Source of the DNA: Oryzicola mucosus
GTDB taxonomy: Bacteria; Pseudomonadota; Alphaproteobacteria; Rhizobiales; Rhizobiaceae
Reading direction: 5' to 3'
Assembly: GCF_014534685.1 (NCBI RefSeq)
Contig: NZ_JACVVX010000003.1
Coordinates: forward strand, 124,001-188,000
DNA: 64,000 bases
Below, one piece after another: positions 27,899-37,182 of the stretch (positions are counted from its first letter, which is position 1; every line of letters begins with the position of its first letter). Below the pieces are notes generated by a model. The model had not been told where the DNA came from. It did not search any database and saw only the letters and a list, made by a program, of their open reading frames with translations. Both the position numbers and the translations under genes were made by a program.

Positions 27899-29050
27899 AT
27901 GCGCAGTCTCAAAATAGGTCTCAACGGGACCCTTCTCGCGTTGGCCGTAGCCGGCGGCTACCTGCTGGCGCAACACGGTTGGGGTGCCGCCAGCACCCCT
28001 GCCGACGCGGCACCGTCGCCTGCTCCTCAGGCAATGCCTGTACCGGTCGTCGATGTCGTGAAGAAAACCATCCCGATCTATCTCGAATATTCCGCGCGAA
28101 CGGAAGCGATCCGCAACGTTACGCTACGCGCCAAAGCGTCAGGCTATTTGCAGGAGCAACTGGTAGCGGACGGCGCGGACGTGAAGGCCGGCGATCTGCT
28201 CTACAGGATCGACGCGAGCGACTATCAGGCTGCGCTCGACCAGGCCACGGCGCAAATCCAGCGCGACGAGGCATCGCTGGCATATCTCCGCTCGAATCTC
28301 AGCCGAGGCAACGAGCTCGCCTCCAATGGCTACCTTGCAAAGGACGGCTTCGACCAGCGCCAAAGTGCCATGCGCCAGGGAGAGGCCTCCCTTGCCATGT
28401 CACGCGCGGCCCAGCATACGGCTGAACTCAATCTGAAAAACACCGAGATCCGCGCACCATTTACCGGCCGGCTGGGTCGCAATCAGGCTCCGGAAGGAAC
28501 GCTCATCACCAGTTCGTCCGGGACGCCCCTCAACAACCTCGTCCAGCTTTCGCCCATCTATATCACCTTCAATCCCAGCGAAAACGAGATGGCCGAAATC
28601 CAGAAGGCGTTCGCCAATGGCACGGTAGAGACGGAAGTGGTCATTCCCGGCAGCGAGGAGAAGCCTCGCCAAGGCAAGCTCACCTTCATCGACAATGCAG
28701 TGGAGCGCAACACCGGCACGGTGGCAGCGCGGGCGACCATCGAAAACTCGGACTTTTCCCTGTTGCCCGGACAGTATGTCCGCATCCGGCTCCACATCAG
28801 GGAATTGCCCGATGCGCTGATGGTGCCGCAGACCGCGCTCGGCTCCAGTCAGTTCGGCAAGTATGTCTATGTTGTCGGCAAAGATAACCTCGTGGAACAG
28901 CGCGTTGTCTTGCTCGGGCCTGCGGACGGCGATCTCGTGACGCTTACTTCGGGCGTGAACGAGGACGACAAGATTATCTCCGGCAATCTCCAGAAGATCT
29001 TCCCAGGAGTACCAGTACAACCCGTGGGAGGCAGCGACCGGCAGCTTTAG
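27899..29050 (+). CDS. RND efflux periplasmic adaptor protein
   Basis: A 383-residue membrane-fusion protein. After an N-terminal hydrophobic anchor (LNGTLLALAVAGGYLLA), it has the biotinyl-lipoyl-like segments (YLEYSARTEAIRNVTLRAKASGYLQEQLVADGADVKAGDLLYRID), a helical hairpin, and the beta-barrel part beginning with LKNTEIRAPFTGRLG. It links the inner-membrane pump to TolC. No lipobox is seen. ATG 27899 lies 13 bases after the pump gene; the open frame extends upstream inside the pump but without a start site. Confidence 0.92.
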   Translation: MRSLKIGLNGTLLALAVAGGYLLAQHGWGAASTPADAAPSPAPQAMPVPVVDVVKKTIPIYLEYSARTEAIRNVTLRAKASGYLQEQLVADGADVKAGDLLYRIDASDYQAALDQATAQIQRDEASLAYLRSNLSRGNELASNGYLAKDGFDQRQSAMRQGEASLAMSRAAQHTAELNLKNTEIRAPFTGRLGRNQAPEGTLITSSSGTPLNNLVQLSPIYITFNPSENEMAEIQKAFANGTVETEVVIPGSEEKPRQGKLTFIDNAVERNTGTVAARATIENSDFSLLPGQYVRIRLHIRELPDALMVPQTALGSSQFGKYVYVVGKDNLVEQRVVLLGPADGDLVTLTSGVNEDDKIISGNLQKIFPGVPVQPVGGSDRQL

Positions 29051-29156
29051 TCGGTCCACCACGTGGTCACGACGAGTGAAAACTCTCGCCAACGCAACGT
29101 TGTACGATTAACTCCTTGCCGTCGTGCGGACGAGGCACGGCAGCGACGATGCAGTT

Positions 29157-29186
29157 GTTATGACGGATAGCGACAGCCGTCATAAC
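29157..29186. terminator. Stem-loop between convergent genes
   Basis: A perfect 10-base inverted repeat (GTTATGACGG / CCGTCATAAC) with a 10-base loop, centred between the end of the adaptor gene (+) and the end of the lactonase gene (-). The position suits a bidirectional terminator, although no T-run follows on either side. An operator role is less likely because no gene starts nearby. Confidence 0.5.
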
Positions 29187-29211
29187 CATCCAAGATGGAA
29201 AGGCGAAGCCG

Positions 29212-30126
29212 TCATCCAAGCGAACTGCCGTTTGTCGCAGTGTAGATGGCATAAAGCGACCGGCTTGCCGTGATGAACAAGCGGTTTTTTCTCCGCCCTC
29301 CAAACGTCAGATTGGCGACCGTTTGTGGAACAAGGATTTTGCCCAGAAGTTTGCCATCCGAGCCAAAACAATGAACACCGTCGCCGGCGCTGGTCCACAG
29401 GTTCCCGCTGAGATCAAGGCGAAAGCCGTCGGGTAAGCCATTGTCGAGCTCGCAAAACACGCGATCGTTGGATAAGCGTCGGCCGTCCGTCACATCGAAG
29501 GCGCGGATGTGGCGAGGCGCTCCGCTATCATGGCTGGACGATGAATCCGCCACATAGAGGATGCTTTCGTCGGGTGAGAAGGCGAGCCCGTTTGGCTGGC
29601 CGAAATCGGTGATGACGGCGTCGATCTCGCCCGTGGCAGGATCCAGCCGGTAGACATTTCGCGTTGGTTGCTCGGGATGGGCACGATATCCTTCGTAATC
29701 GGACATGATGCCGTAGGTAGGATCGGTAAACCACACAGTGCCGTCGGAGCGAACCACCACATCGTTGGGCGAGTTCAGGCGCTTGCCCTGATAGCTGTCG
29801 GCGAGAACCGTGACCGAACCGTCGATCTCTGTGCGCGTGACGCGCCGACCGCCATGCTCGCATGAGACCAACCGTCCCTGGCGGTCGCGGGTATTGCCGT
29901 TGGTGAAGTTGGATGGCGATCGAAACACCGAAACAATGCCGTCAGTCCAGCGCAGTATGCGCTCATTCGGTATATCGCTCCAGATGAGGCAGTTCAGATC
30001 GGCGAACCAGACCGGCCCTTCCGCCCAGCGGCAACCGGAGTAAAGCTCCTCCAGTTCCGAACTTGGCACGATAAGATGCCGGAAACGGTCGTCGTGAATC
30101 TCATAGGTGGAAGATGTCTGCGGCAT
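29212..30126 (-). CDS. SMP-30/gluconolactonase family sugar lactonase
   Basis: A 304-residue six-bladed propeller hydrolase. Metal-site and family motifs seen: EGPVWFADLNCLIWSDIPNERILRW, NGNTRDRQGRLVSCEHG, RLNSPNDVVVRSDGTVWFTDPTYG, and GLAFSPDESILYVADS. It hydrolyses aldonolactones formed by sugar dehydrogenases. No signal peptide. It is the last gene of the CUT2 transporter operon, 12 bases after the second permease, which suggests that the imported sugar is oxidised to a lactone. Confidence 0.88.
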   Translation of the reverse strand: MPQTSSTYEIHDDRFRHLIVPSSELEELYSGCRWAEGPVWFADLNCLIWSDIPNERILRWTDGIVSVFRSPSNFTNGNTRDRQGRLVSCEHGGRRVTRTEIDGSVTVLADSYQGKRLNSPNDVVVRSDGTVWFTDPTYGIMSDYEGYRAHPEQPTRNVYRLDPATGEIDAVITDFGQPNGLAFSPDESILYVADSSSSHDSGAPRHIRAFDVTDGRRLSNDRVFCELDNGLPDGFRLDLSGNLWTSAGDGVHCFGSDGKLLGKILVPQTVANLTFGGRRKNRLFITASRSLYAIYTATNGSSLG

Positions 30127-30138
30127 GGGAAATGTCCG

Positions 30139-31086
30139 TTATCGAAAGGATTGTCTGCCGCCGGCGAGCAGGATGACGACGATGATGATGAGACCGGTCA
30201 GAATGAGACGGAAGCCGGCACCGAAGCCATAGGTGTTCAGCATCGATACGACGAGAAACAGGAACAGCGAGGCGCCCCATATACCGGGAATGTTGGAATT
30301 GCCGCCGGCGACCGCCGTCCCGCCGATAACAACGACTGCAATCGACAACAGCAGATATTCGGAGCCCATATTGAGCGCCGCTCCACCGGAAAAACTAGCG
30401 AGCAGATAGCCGCATAAGGCGGCAAGCACTGCGCAGAGCATGTATGTGACAAGGCGAGTACCATCGACGGGAATGCTGGCCATGCGGGCGGCAAACATGC
30501 TCTGCCCGATCGCCGATATCCAGCGGCCATAAATGGATTTTTCGAGCAGCACCCAGGCCAGCACCGAGAGAAGAAACGCGACCAAAGCCACATTGGGAAT
30601 GCCGAACAGATCCGATGTGGTAAAGTTTGCCAGCATTTCCGGCGGCTTGATGCGCAGGCCACGGTTGCTCCAGATCGCCACGGACTGGATGATGAAGCTC
30701 ATCGACAGCGTGGCGATGATCGGCGGGATACGTAGGAGCTTGATCAGAACGTAGTTGCCAAGCCCGACGATGAGACCGATACCGATAGATGCGAGGAGAC
30801 CAACCAGGATCATGCCGTCCTGAACGTCCATCAGTTTCAACGCTAGTGTGCCGGAGAGCGTCATTGTGGCGGGAACCGAGAGGTCGATATTGCCCGGGCC
30901 AAGCGTGATGACGAACATCTGACCGATCCCGACGATTACGGAAAAGGCTGCGAAGGTGAGTGCCGCCTGAGATAGTCCGAAGGAGCTCGCACCGCCGGTA
31001 AACAGCACCGTGATGATCCAGACGATGACGGTTGCGGCAAAGGACCAGATCCAGGGCTTGCCTAATAAAAACCGGTGCGGGGTCAA
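30139..31086 (-). CDS. Sugar ABC transporter permease (CUT2, RbsC-like), second
   Basis: A 315-residue inner-membrane permease. Hydrophobic helices alternate with the CUT2 pattern VIVGIGQMFVITLGPGNIDLSVPATMTLSG, LGNYVLIKLLRIPPIIATLSMSFIIQS and the final VVIGGTAVAGG. The TTG start at 31086 overlaps the stop of the first permease (TTGA) and has GGGAGAAGAG upstream. The open frame continues 240 codons further but only as a shadow of the first permease. Confidence 0.88.
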   Translation of the reverse strand: MTPHRFLLGKPWIWSFAATVIVWIITVLFTGGASSFGLSQAALTFAAFSVIVGIGQMFVITLGPGNIDLSVPATMTLSGTLALKLMDVQDGMILVGLLASIGIGLIVGLGNYVLIKLLRIPPIIATLSMSFIIQSVAIWSNRGLRIKPPEMLANFTTSDLFGIPNVALVAFLLSVLAWVLLEKSIYGRWISAIGQSMFAARMASIPVDGTRLVTYMLCAVLAALCGYLLASFSGGAALNMGSEYLLLSIAVVVIGGTAVAGGNSNIPGIWGASLFLFLVVSMLNTYGFGAGFRLILTGLIIIVVILLAGGRQSFR

Positions 31087-32024
31087 AGGCTCTTCTCCCG
31101 CTTTTCCAGACGGTTGAGGGCAAGCCGAAGCGCCAGAACGACGATCAGGATCGCACCCTGCGCGCCGATCTGCCAATCCGGTGAAATGCGCATGAAGGAC
31201 AGAAACGAACCGGCGAGCGTCAGCGTCAGCGCGCCGATGACCGCACCGATCGGCGAGACCTTGCCGCCGACGAACTGCCCGCCGCCGAGAATGACGCCGG
31301 CGATCGAGAGAAGCGTGTAACGCAGGGCGATATTGGCATCCGCTGACGTGGTGAGCCCGACGAGCGCGATTCCGGAGAGGATGGCGAAAAAGCCTGCCAG
31401 CGCATAAGTCCCGGCCCTCACGCCGATCACCGACCAGCCGGCTCGCTGGACCGAGCGGTTGTTGCCGCCGACGCCGCGCATCAGCACGCCGAAGGAGGAT
31501 CGCATGACGATGAAATGGGTGACTCCAGCGATTACAATGCTTGCGACAATCGCCATCGGAACGAGCGGCGGCTTTGCGGTCATGACCCATCTCGCCCATG
31601 CCGGCGCGGTCCCGCCGGGCGACGGAAGAAGTAGCACAGCAAGCCCGCCCCAGACGAAGCTCATGCCGAGGGTCACGACGATTGACGGAAGTTCGCGGAC
31701 ATGGATGACGACGCCGATTGCGGCATAGGCGGCGATGGCGCCGACGAATATCAGGATGCCGAGCATCGGCGAGGTCTGCAGCATCGTTGCCGCGACACAG
31801 GCACAAAAGCTGACGAAAGTGCCCATCGACAGGTCGAGATCGTTGACCGACATGATCAGCATCTGAGCGATGGTCGCCAGCGCGATGGGCACGGCCAGAT
31901 TGAAGAGCAGATTGAGCCCGTTATAGCTCATGGCGCGCGGCTGCATGTAGAAAACCGCGGCGAGCAGCAGAGCAAGCGATGCTGCTGGAATGAGCAAGCG
32001 AATGGTGCCGGATGAGATCTTCAC
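31083..32024 (-). CDS. Sugar ABC transporter permease (CUT2, RbsC-like), first
   Basis: A 313-residue permease, paralogous to the next gene. Motifs: [58 protein letters not shown] and [24 protein letters not shown]. The pair would form a heterodimeric channel, which is common when both permease genes are present. GTG 32024 overlaps the ATPase stop (GTGA). The upstream extension of the frame is a shadow of the ATPase gene. Confidence 0.88.
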   Translation of the reverse strand: MKISSGTIRLLIPAASLALLLAAVFYMQPRAMSYNGLNLLFNLAVPIALATIAQMLIMSVNDLDLSMGTFVSFCACVAATMLQTSPMLGILIFVGAIAAYAAIGVVIHVRELPSIVVTLGMSFVWGGLAVLLLPSPGGTAPAWARWVMTAKPPLVPMAIVASIVIAGVTHFIVMRSSFGVLMRGVGGNNRSVQRAGWSVIGVRAGTYALAGFFAILSGIALVGLTTSADANIALRYTLLSIAGVILGGGQFVGGKVSPIGAVIGALTLTLAGSFLSFMRISPDWQIGAQGAILIVVLALRLALNRLEKREKSL

Positions 32025-33481
32025 GCGGCCGCTCCTTCGCTGAAGGATGCAGCCAATATGTTCTTCTCGGTGATGTCCTCGCCGATCAGCTCCTCCATGA
32101 TAGCACCTTCCCGAAAGACGTAGACCCGGTCGCAAAGGCGGATCTCGTCCATCTCGGTCGAGTACCAGATGAAAGTCCGGCCGTTGGCGGCTTCCGAGCG
32201 CAGAATGTCGTAGACTTCCTGCTTGGTGCCGATATCGACGCCGCGCATCGGATCGTCCATCAGCACGATATCGGCGGTGGTGGCCAGCGCGCGCGCGAAA
32301 AGCACCTTCTGCTGGTTGCCGCCGGAGAGCGACAGGATACGATTGTCCATGTCCGGAGTGCGGATTTCGATGCGCTTTTTCCAACTTTCCCCGAGTGTTT
32401 CCTCCCGCATCCGGTCGACCATTCGGTTGGTGGACAACTGGCCCAGCGAAGCGACTGAAAGATTCTTGAGAATGCTCCACAGCGGAAAGGTGCCGTTGAG
32501 GCTGCGGTCGCCGGCGACGAAGGCGATCTCTCGTCTGCGCGTCGGCCACCAATTGCTGTTGCGGTCGAGATAGAGATCGAGCAGGGCCTCCGTCTGGCCG
32601 TGCCCGCCAAGGCCCGCCAGCCCTATCATCTCTCCGCGATAGGCCTCGAAAGCAAGTCCGTGCCCACGGCGCGGTGGCATGGATAAGACCGGTTCGCCTG
32701 TCTTGGTCGCGGCTGCTCGCGCCCATTCCTGTTCGCGTACCACATTGCCCATGGCTTCCACGAGGCTGCGGGTGGAAAACTCACCGGCGGCCCTGTCTGC
32801 TGTCACACGGCCATCCTTCATCACCACGATGCGGTCGGATGTCGAAAGAATCTCTCCGAGAATATGAGAGATCAGAAGCACCGAACCGCCTTCGGAGACG
32901 AATTTGCGGATATAGGCCATCAGCTGCGCTGCGAGGCCCGCATCGAGCGAAGAGGTCGGCTCGTCGAGAATGACGAGCTTGGGCTTCTTGTCGGTGCCGG
33001 CAAAGCTGATGGCGATCTCGACCATCTGCCGTTCGGCGATAGAGAGATCGTCGACCGTGCTGTCACCATCGATCGAGTGGCCGGGAAAAATCTCCTGAAG
33101 GTGGGCCTCGACCAGGGCAAGCGCACCGCTTCGCCAGTTCCAGCCTTTCAGATCTGGATGCATGATCCTGGCGTTTTCGGTCACGGTCAGGTTCGGGCAG
33201 AGCGACAGTTCCTGGAAGACGCAACGCACGCCATTGGCGCGGGCAGCCGAAATACCGCGTTCGTCTTGGCCGCCATAGGTGATCGTTCCCTCGTGCGGGG
33301 TCAGTCCGCCATTGATGACATTGACGATGGTCGACTTCCCGGCGCCGTTATGGCCGACAAGGCCGACGCACTCGCCGCTATGGATCACGAGGTCGGCGCC
33401 GTCGAGCGCCTTGACGGCACCAAAGGTCACCCTGACGCCGCGCGCAGCGACGACCTCGTCTCGCTTCAAGACTTCCGTCAT
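32021..33481 (-). CDS. Sugar ABC transporter ATP-binding protein (CUT2, RbsA-like, two ATPase domains)
   Basis: A 486-residue double ATPase. The first half has Walker [10 protein letters not shown], signature LSIAERQ and Walker [13 protein letters not shown]. The second half, as usual for CUT2 ATPases, has a degenerate Walker A ([12 protein letters not shown]), signature LSGGNQQK and Walker [13 protein letters not shown]. It powers the two downstream permeases. It lies 75 bases after the binding-protein gene. Confidence 0.93.
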   Translation of the reverse strand: MTEVLKRDEVVAARGVRVTFGAVKALDGADLVIHSGECVGLVGHNGAGKSTIVNVINGGLTPHEGTITYGGQDERGISAARANGVRCVFQELSLCPNLTVTENARIMHPDLKGWNWRSGALALVEAHLQEIFPGHSIDGDSTVDDLSIAERQMVEIAISFAGTDKKPKLVILDEPTSSLDAGLAAQLMAYIRKFVSEGGSVLLISHILGEILSTSDRIVVMKDGRVTADRAAGEFSTRSLVEAMGNVVREQEWARAAATKTGEPVLSMPPRRGHGLAFEAYRGEMIGLAGLGGHGQTEALLDLYLDRNSNWWPTRRREIAFVAGDRSLNGTFPLWSILKNLSVASLGQLSTNRMVDRMREETLGESWKKRIEIRTPDMDNRILSLSGGNQQKVLFARALATTADIVLMDDPMRGVDIGTKQEVYDILRSEAANGRTFIWYSTEMDEIRLCDRVYVFREGAIMEELIGEDITEKNILAASFSEGAAA

Positions 33482-33556
33482 CAGGACCGCTATCGATTGT
33501 CTGTCTGGGGTTGCAGCGGAACGCGAAGCAATCGCGTCCCGTCGCGTTGAGTGCCC

Positions 33557-34567
33557 TCACTGGGCAGCGGCAATCACCTTTTGGGCGTCTTCAAGCGAAT
33601 ATTCGACATTCGCCACGCCACCCTTCTGGGTGTTCTTCAGGTTCTCTTCCAGATTGTCCTGGTCGATGCGCAGGAAGGGAACGACGAGATCCTTCTTGAC
33701 GTCCTTGCCGTCGAGGATCTGCTGGGCGACCCAAAAGGCGAGCGTCGAGACGCCGGGCGCAATAGATACCGACATGGTCTCGTAACCGTCCTTATCCTTC
33801 TGTTCCTTCCACCAGAGTAGTTCGTCTTCGCGGTTGCCCATCACGATGGTCGGAGTCGGGCGCTTGGCGGCCGCAAACGCCTGTGCCGCGCCGTAGCCGT
33901 CGCCGCCCTGGGTCACAACGGCTGCGATGTCCGGCAGGCTCGGCAGAATTCCGGCAACGGCGCGCTGGGCGACGTCCTGCGCCCAGTCGCCATTGACCGA
34001 ACCGACGATTTTGAACTGCGGATTTTTCTCAACGCCAGCCTGGATGCCGGCATGGATTTCATCATCGACGGAAACGCCGGCGAGGCCGCGGATTTCCAAC
34101 AGGTTGCCGCCGTTCGGCAATTTCGTGGCGAGATATTCGAGCTGGCTTTCGCCCATTCTCTTGAAGTCGACGGCAATACGCCAGGCGCAGGGTTCGGTGA
34201 CGATGCCGTCGAAGGACACGACGGTGATGCCGGCGTCGCAGGCTTCCTTGATCGCGCCGTTGAGCGCGGTCGGCGAAGCGGCGTTGACGACGATTGCATC
34301 ATAACCCTGCAGGATCATATTCTGAATCTGGGCGGCCTGTTCGGTCGCCTGGTTCTCGGCCGTGGTAAACGGGTCAGCAGCGGCGACCACGCCTTTGGAA
34401 ACGGCTTCCTTTGTGATCGTGTCCCAGCTGGTCAGCATCGCCTGGCGCCAGGAATTGCCGGCATAGTTGTTGGACAGCGCAATCTTCTTGGATGATGTAT
34501 CGGCAAGCGTTGGACTACATAGGCACGCGACGGCAACGGATGCCGCAAGCATCGTTCTGATATCCAT
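33557..34567 (-). CDS. Sugar ABC transporter periplasmic binding protein (CUT2 type)
   Basis: A 336-residue type I periplasmic binding protein with a signal peptide (MLAASVAVACLCSPTLA). Features are KKIALSNNYAGNSWRQAMLTSW, IQNMILQGYDAIVVNAASPTALNGAIKEACDAGITVVSFDG and PSLPDIAAVVTQGGDGYGAAQAF. Ligand unknown. ATG 34567 has GGGAGGAAATC upstream. First gene of the five-gene sugar operon, divergent from the GAF histidine kinase. Confidence 0.92.
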   Translation of the reverse strand: MDIRTMLAASVAVACLCSPTLADTSSKKIALSNNYAGNSWRQAMLTSWDTITKEAVSKGVVAAADPFTTAENQATEQAAQIQNMILQGYDAIVVNAASPTALNGAIKEACDAGITVVSFDGIVTEPCAWRIAVDFKRMGESQLEYLATKLPNGGNLLEIRGLAGVSVDDEIHAGIQAGVEKNPQFKIVGSVNGDWAQDVAQRAVAGILPSLPDIAAVVTQGGDGYGAAQAFAAAKRPTPTIVMGNREDELLWWKEQKDKDGYETMSVSIAPGVSTLAFWVAQQILDGKDVKKDLVVPFLRIDQDNLEENLKNTQKGGVANVEYSLEDAQKVIAAAQ

Positions 34568-34590
34568 GATTTCCTCCCAAATCTCCCTTA

Positions 34591-34627
34591 TATCTCCGGG
34601 CCGCTCCTCAACGGTGAACCGGAGATA
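34591..34627. promoter_or_regulatory. Long inverted repeat between the sugar operon and the two-component genes
   Basis: Perfect 9-base arms TATCTCCGG (34591-34599) and CCGGAGATA (34619-34627) with a 19-base spacer, 24 bases upstream of the binding-protein start. It could be the site of the adjacent NarL-type regulator or a leader hairpin; the spacing of arms (28 bases start to start) is compatible with a dimer touching separate helical turns. Function inferred. Confidence 0.45.
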
Positions 34628-34803
34628 GTGATTGCCCTGAGCCCATTTTGCTCAGTAAATCGAGAATGGAGGAGTTTTCGAAAGTTGTATAGGCGCATCC
34701 AAGCACGCTTTCTGCGGGCTTTCGCGCATGATTTGCGGGTTCCCGCAGGACGTGATGGAAAAGCTGGCGCTTAATGCGCGTAAGGACTTGGAGGAATCCG
34801 AGC

Positions 34804-36042
34804 ATGCTCAATTCGGCGAGAAACGCGCTGTTCGACCGTTATCTCGGCATATCCAGGCTGCTGGCTGGCCAGCTCGATTTCAACGCGATCATCAAGGCGG
34901 TGGGCGAGGAAATCAGCCATATCATTCCGCATGATCATCTCGATGTTTGCATCAAGATGGTCGATGGAAAGTATCACATTGCTTATGAAAGCGGTCTCGA
35001 CTCCGCCTGGAGCAAGCAGCCACCGGCGCTCCTGACCGGAAGCCCGATCCGCACGTTGCTGGCCGGCGAGGTGGATTTTCTGCTTTCGGCGGATGCGTGC
35101 AGCGACCCGCGCTTTCATTTCGACGGGGCCTTTGCAAGCCCGATCCTCGAACTGTCGCTGCGAAGCCGCCTGCATGTACCGCTGAAGGTCCAGGGCGACG
35201 TGATCGGCGCGCTCAGTTGCTCAAGTCGGGACCGCGACTGCTACACGGTGGAGGACGTCGAGAACGCCCGCGCCGTTGCCGATCTCCTGGCACCCTATTT
35301 CTTCGCCCTTCGTGCCGCCGAACAGGCGAAGCGCTCCGCCGTCATCGAAACGGAAGCGAGCGCCCGAGAGGAAGGTTTACGGCTCGGCGCCTTGAAATTG
35401 ACCGAGGCATTGGAAGCCGAACGCCAGCGGATCGGCATGGACCTTCACGATCAGACACTGGCCGATCTGACACGGCTGACGCGACGGATGGAGCGTCTGT
35501 CCAGCCATTCGACGGTGCAAGGGGATGCACTGGAGCCGCTCTGCCGCGCGCTACAACAATGCATGCACGACCTGCGCGAAATCATCGAAGAGGCAAAGCC
35601 CACTGTGCTCCAGCTTTTCGGAGTCGCGGAGGCAATCGAAAACCATCTGGAACGCGCAGTGCGCGAAAGCGGCCTGCCGGTCCATTGGCAGGTGATCAAT
35701 GTAGCTGGCGGATATTTGGACGATCTGGACAGGGCGGTGGCGACGGCGTTGTTCCGCATCGTGCAGGAAGCGGTGAATAATGCAATCCGCCATGCGCAGC
35801 CGGAACGCCTCGTCGTGACGCTGCGGGCGAGTGAAAGCGAGCTTTCGATCGAAGTCAGCGACGATGGCCGAGGCATGAATAGCACCAATGAAATGCCGGG
35901 GCGCGGTATCGATAATATGAAGACGCGCGCGCGTTTGATCTCGGCAAAATTCGTGATCTCGTGCAACTCCGGTCAGCGCGGGACGAGAGTGAAGGTGACG
36001 CTTCCGTTGAGGCGTCCGCCAAAGGAGGAGATCGGGGAATGA
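34804..36042 (+). CDS. Cytoplasmic GAF-domain histidine kinase, NarX/DesK family
   Basis: A 412-residue kinase without membrane segments. A GAF sensor domain occupies about residues 10-170. It is followed by a short coiled-coil, the HisKA_3 dimerisation box with phospho-acceptor His215 (RIGMDLHDQTLADL), and an ATPase domain with N box (IVQEAVNNAIRHAQP) and G1 box (SDDGRGM). It senses a soluble ligand. ATG 34804 has GGAGGA 8 bases upstream; an in-frame ATG at 34774 is less likely. It overlaps its response regulator gene (ATGA) and is divergent from the sugar transporter, so it may control that operon. Confidence 0.9.
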   Translation: MLNSARNALFDRYLGISRLLAGQLDFNAIIKAVGEEISHIIPHDHLDVCIKMVDGKYHIAYESGLDSAWSKQPPALLTGSPIRTLLAGEVDFLLSADACSDPRFHFDGAFASPILELSLRSRLHVPLKVQGDVIGALSCSSRDRDCYTVEDVENARAVADLLAPYFFALRAAEQAKRSAVIETEASAREEGLRLGALKLTEALEAERQRIGMDLHDQTLADLTRLTRRMERLSSHSTVQGDALEPLCRALQQCMHDLREIIEEAKPTVLQLFGVAEAIENHLERAVRESGLPVHWQVINVAGGYLDDLDRAVATALFRIVQEAVNNAIRHAQPERLVVTLRASESELSIEVSDDGRGMNSTNEMPGRGIDNMKTRARLISAKFVISCNSGQRGTRVKVTLPLRRPPKEEIGE

Positions 36043-36770
36043 ACGTTTTGATCGTCGAGGACGATGCGTTGCACCGATCCTATCTCGGCGACGCCGTGCG
36101 AGCGGCGCTGCCCGAATGCAACGCGGTGATGGAGACTGACAATGGCCGGCTCGGCGAAATTCAGGCGCGGAGCCTGCAGGCCGAGTTCGTGGTGATGGAT
36201 TTGCAGATGAGCGAGCGCAACGGCATAGAAGCTGCCCGCACCATCTGGCGAGAACGGCCTGACACCAAAATCTTGTTCTGGTCGAATTATTCCGACGAAG
36301 CCTATGTGCGCGGTGTGTCACGCATCGTTCCCGAAGGCGCGACATACGGCTATGTGCTGAAATCTGCTTCCGACGAGCGGCTCAGGCTTGCACTGCGCAG
36401 CGTGTTTCTGGAATCCCAATGTGTGATCGACCGCGAGGTTCGCGGCATCCAGCAGAAAGGGCTGAGTTCTGGCCATGGCCTGACGGATGCCGAATACGAA
36501 ATCTTGTTGGATGTCGCTCTCGGCCTTACCGACAAGGCGATTGCCAACCGCAAGAAACTGTCGCTGCGAACCGTTCAGAACCGTTTGCAGCATCTCTATG
36601 AAAAGCTTGGTGTTCATCAGGATGGTGGCGATGTGGACAGCCGCTTCAATCTCCGGGCCCGCGCGGTAGCGGTGGCGCTTCTGCGCCGTGTTCTGAATGC
36701 CAGCGCTGTCGAGCGGGCTGAACGGGACCTTCAAGACGAGTTAAGCTGGTGTCCAGGCAAGGGAAGATAA
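36039..36770 (+). CDS. NarL/LuxR-type response regulator
   Basis: A 243-residue response regulator. The receiver domain has the phospho-acceptor Asp54 (FVVMDLQMSERNG), acidic pocket VEDD at the start and conserved Lys in YVLKSASDE. The LuxR-type DNA-binding domain follows (LTDAEYEILLDVALGLTDKAIANRKKLSLRTVQNRLQHLYEKLGV). The C-terminus has an extra tail of about 25 residues. ATG 36039 overlaps the kinase stop. The obvious candidate target is the divergent sugar operon. Confidence 0.92.
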   Translation: MNVLIVEDDALHRSYLGDAVRAALPECNAVMETDNGRLGEIQARSLQAEFVVMDLQMSERNGIEAARTIWRERPDTKILFWSNYSDEAYVRGVSRIVPEGATYGYVLKSASDERLRLALRSVFLESQCVIDREVRGIQQKGLSSGHGLTDAEYEILLDVALGLTDKAIANRKKLSLRTVQNRLQHLYEKLGVHQDGGDVDSRFNLRARAVAVALLRRVLNASAVERAERDLQDELSWCPGKGR

Positions 36771-36793
36771 TTTCGATGCGAGAAATATCGTAA

Positions 36794-37131
36794 TCAAGCT
36801 TCGGACGGTGGCGAATTCCTGAGCAAATGGCAACGCTCACCATCGGCACACGGCTGATGGACGAGAAGCTGACGCTGGGCGGGCGGATCAATTTCGTCGG
36901 GAGGCGCCCGGTGGAAGGCATCAGCGGCAATCAGAGCGGGTGGGTGACCCTGACCAAATGCGAGCCCTATACGGTGGTCGACATCTTCGCGAGCTACAAG
37001 TTCAGCGAAATCTGCAGGCAGAGTTGAACGTCGACAATCTGACGAATGTCTACTATGTCGACGCGCTTGCGGTCGGCCTGGTCCCAGCGCCCGGTCGGAC
37101 CTTCCGAGCGGGGACGACGGCAAAGTTTTGA
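36794..37131 (+). pseudogene. C-terminal remnant of a TonB-dependent receptor (heme-type), frameshifted
   Basis: Two adjacent frames together read as the last beta-strands of a TonB-dependent outer-membrane receptor. Frame one (to 37027) has ATLTIGTRLMDEKLTLGGR and PYTVVDIFASYKFSE. The next frame continues NLQAELNVDNLTNVYYVD and ends in PAPGRTFRAGTTAKF with the terminal Phe typical of outer-membrane proteins. Adding one A to the run at 37008-37010 joins them exactly. The rest of the receptor (most of the barrel and the plug) is missing; the frame is closed by TAA at 36791. It is a relic left at a rearrangement point next to the glycan island. Confidence 0.8.
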
Positions 37132-37182
37132 CCGTAGGACGGAAAGACGGGTCGTCTTCGCTTCTTAAATAGACGCCCCCGA

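Noticed and set aside
26812-27924. Open frame of 370 codons opposite the RND pump
   Set aside because: Shadow frame of a full-length, well-conserved transporter; composition is typical of antisense high-GC frames.
31807-32726. Long N-terminal extensions of the two sugar permeases
   Set aside because: The extensions are out-of-frame readings of the preceding gene; GTGA and TTGA overlaps with ribosome sites give normal permease lengths.
37024-37027. Programmed frameshift in the TonB-receptor fragment
   Set aside because: The fragment lacks most of the receptor, so decay is simpler than recoding, and I see no stimulating structure or spacing.
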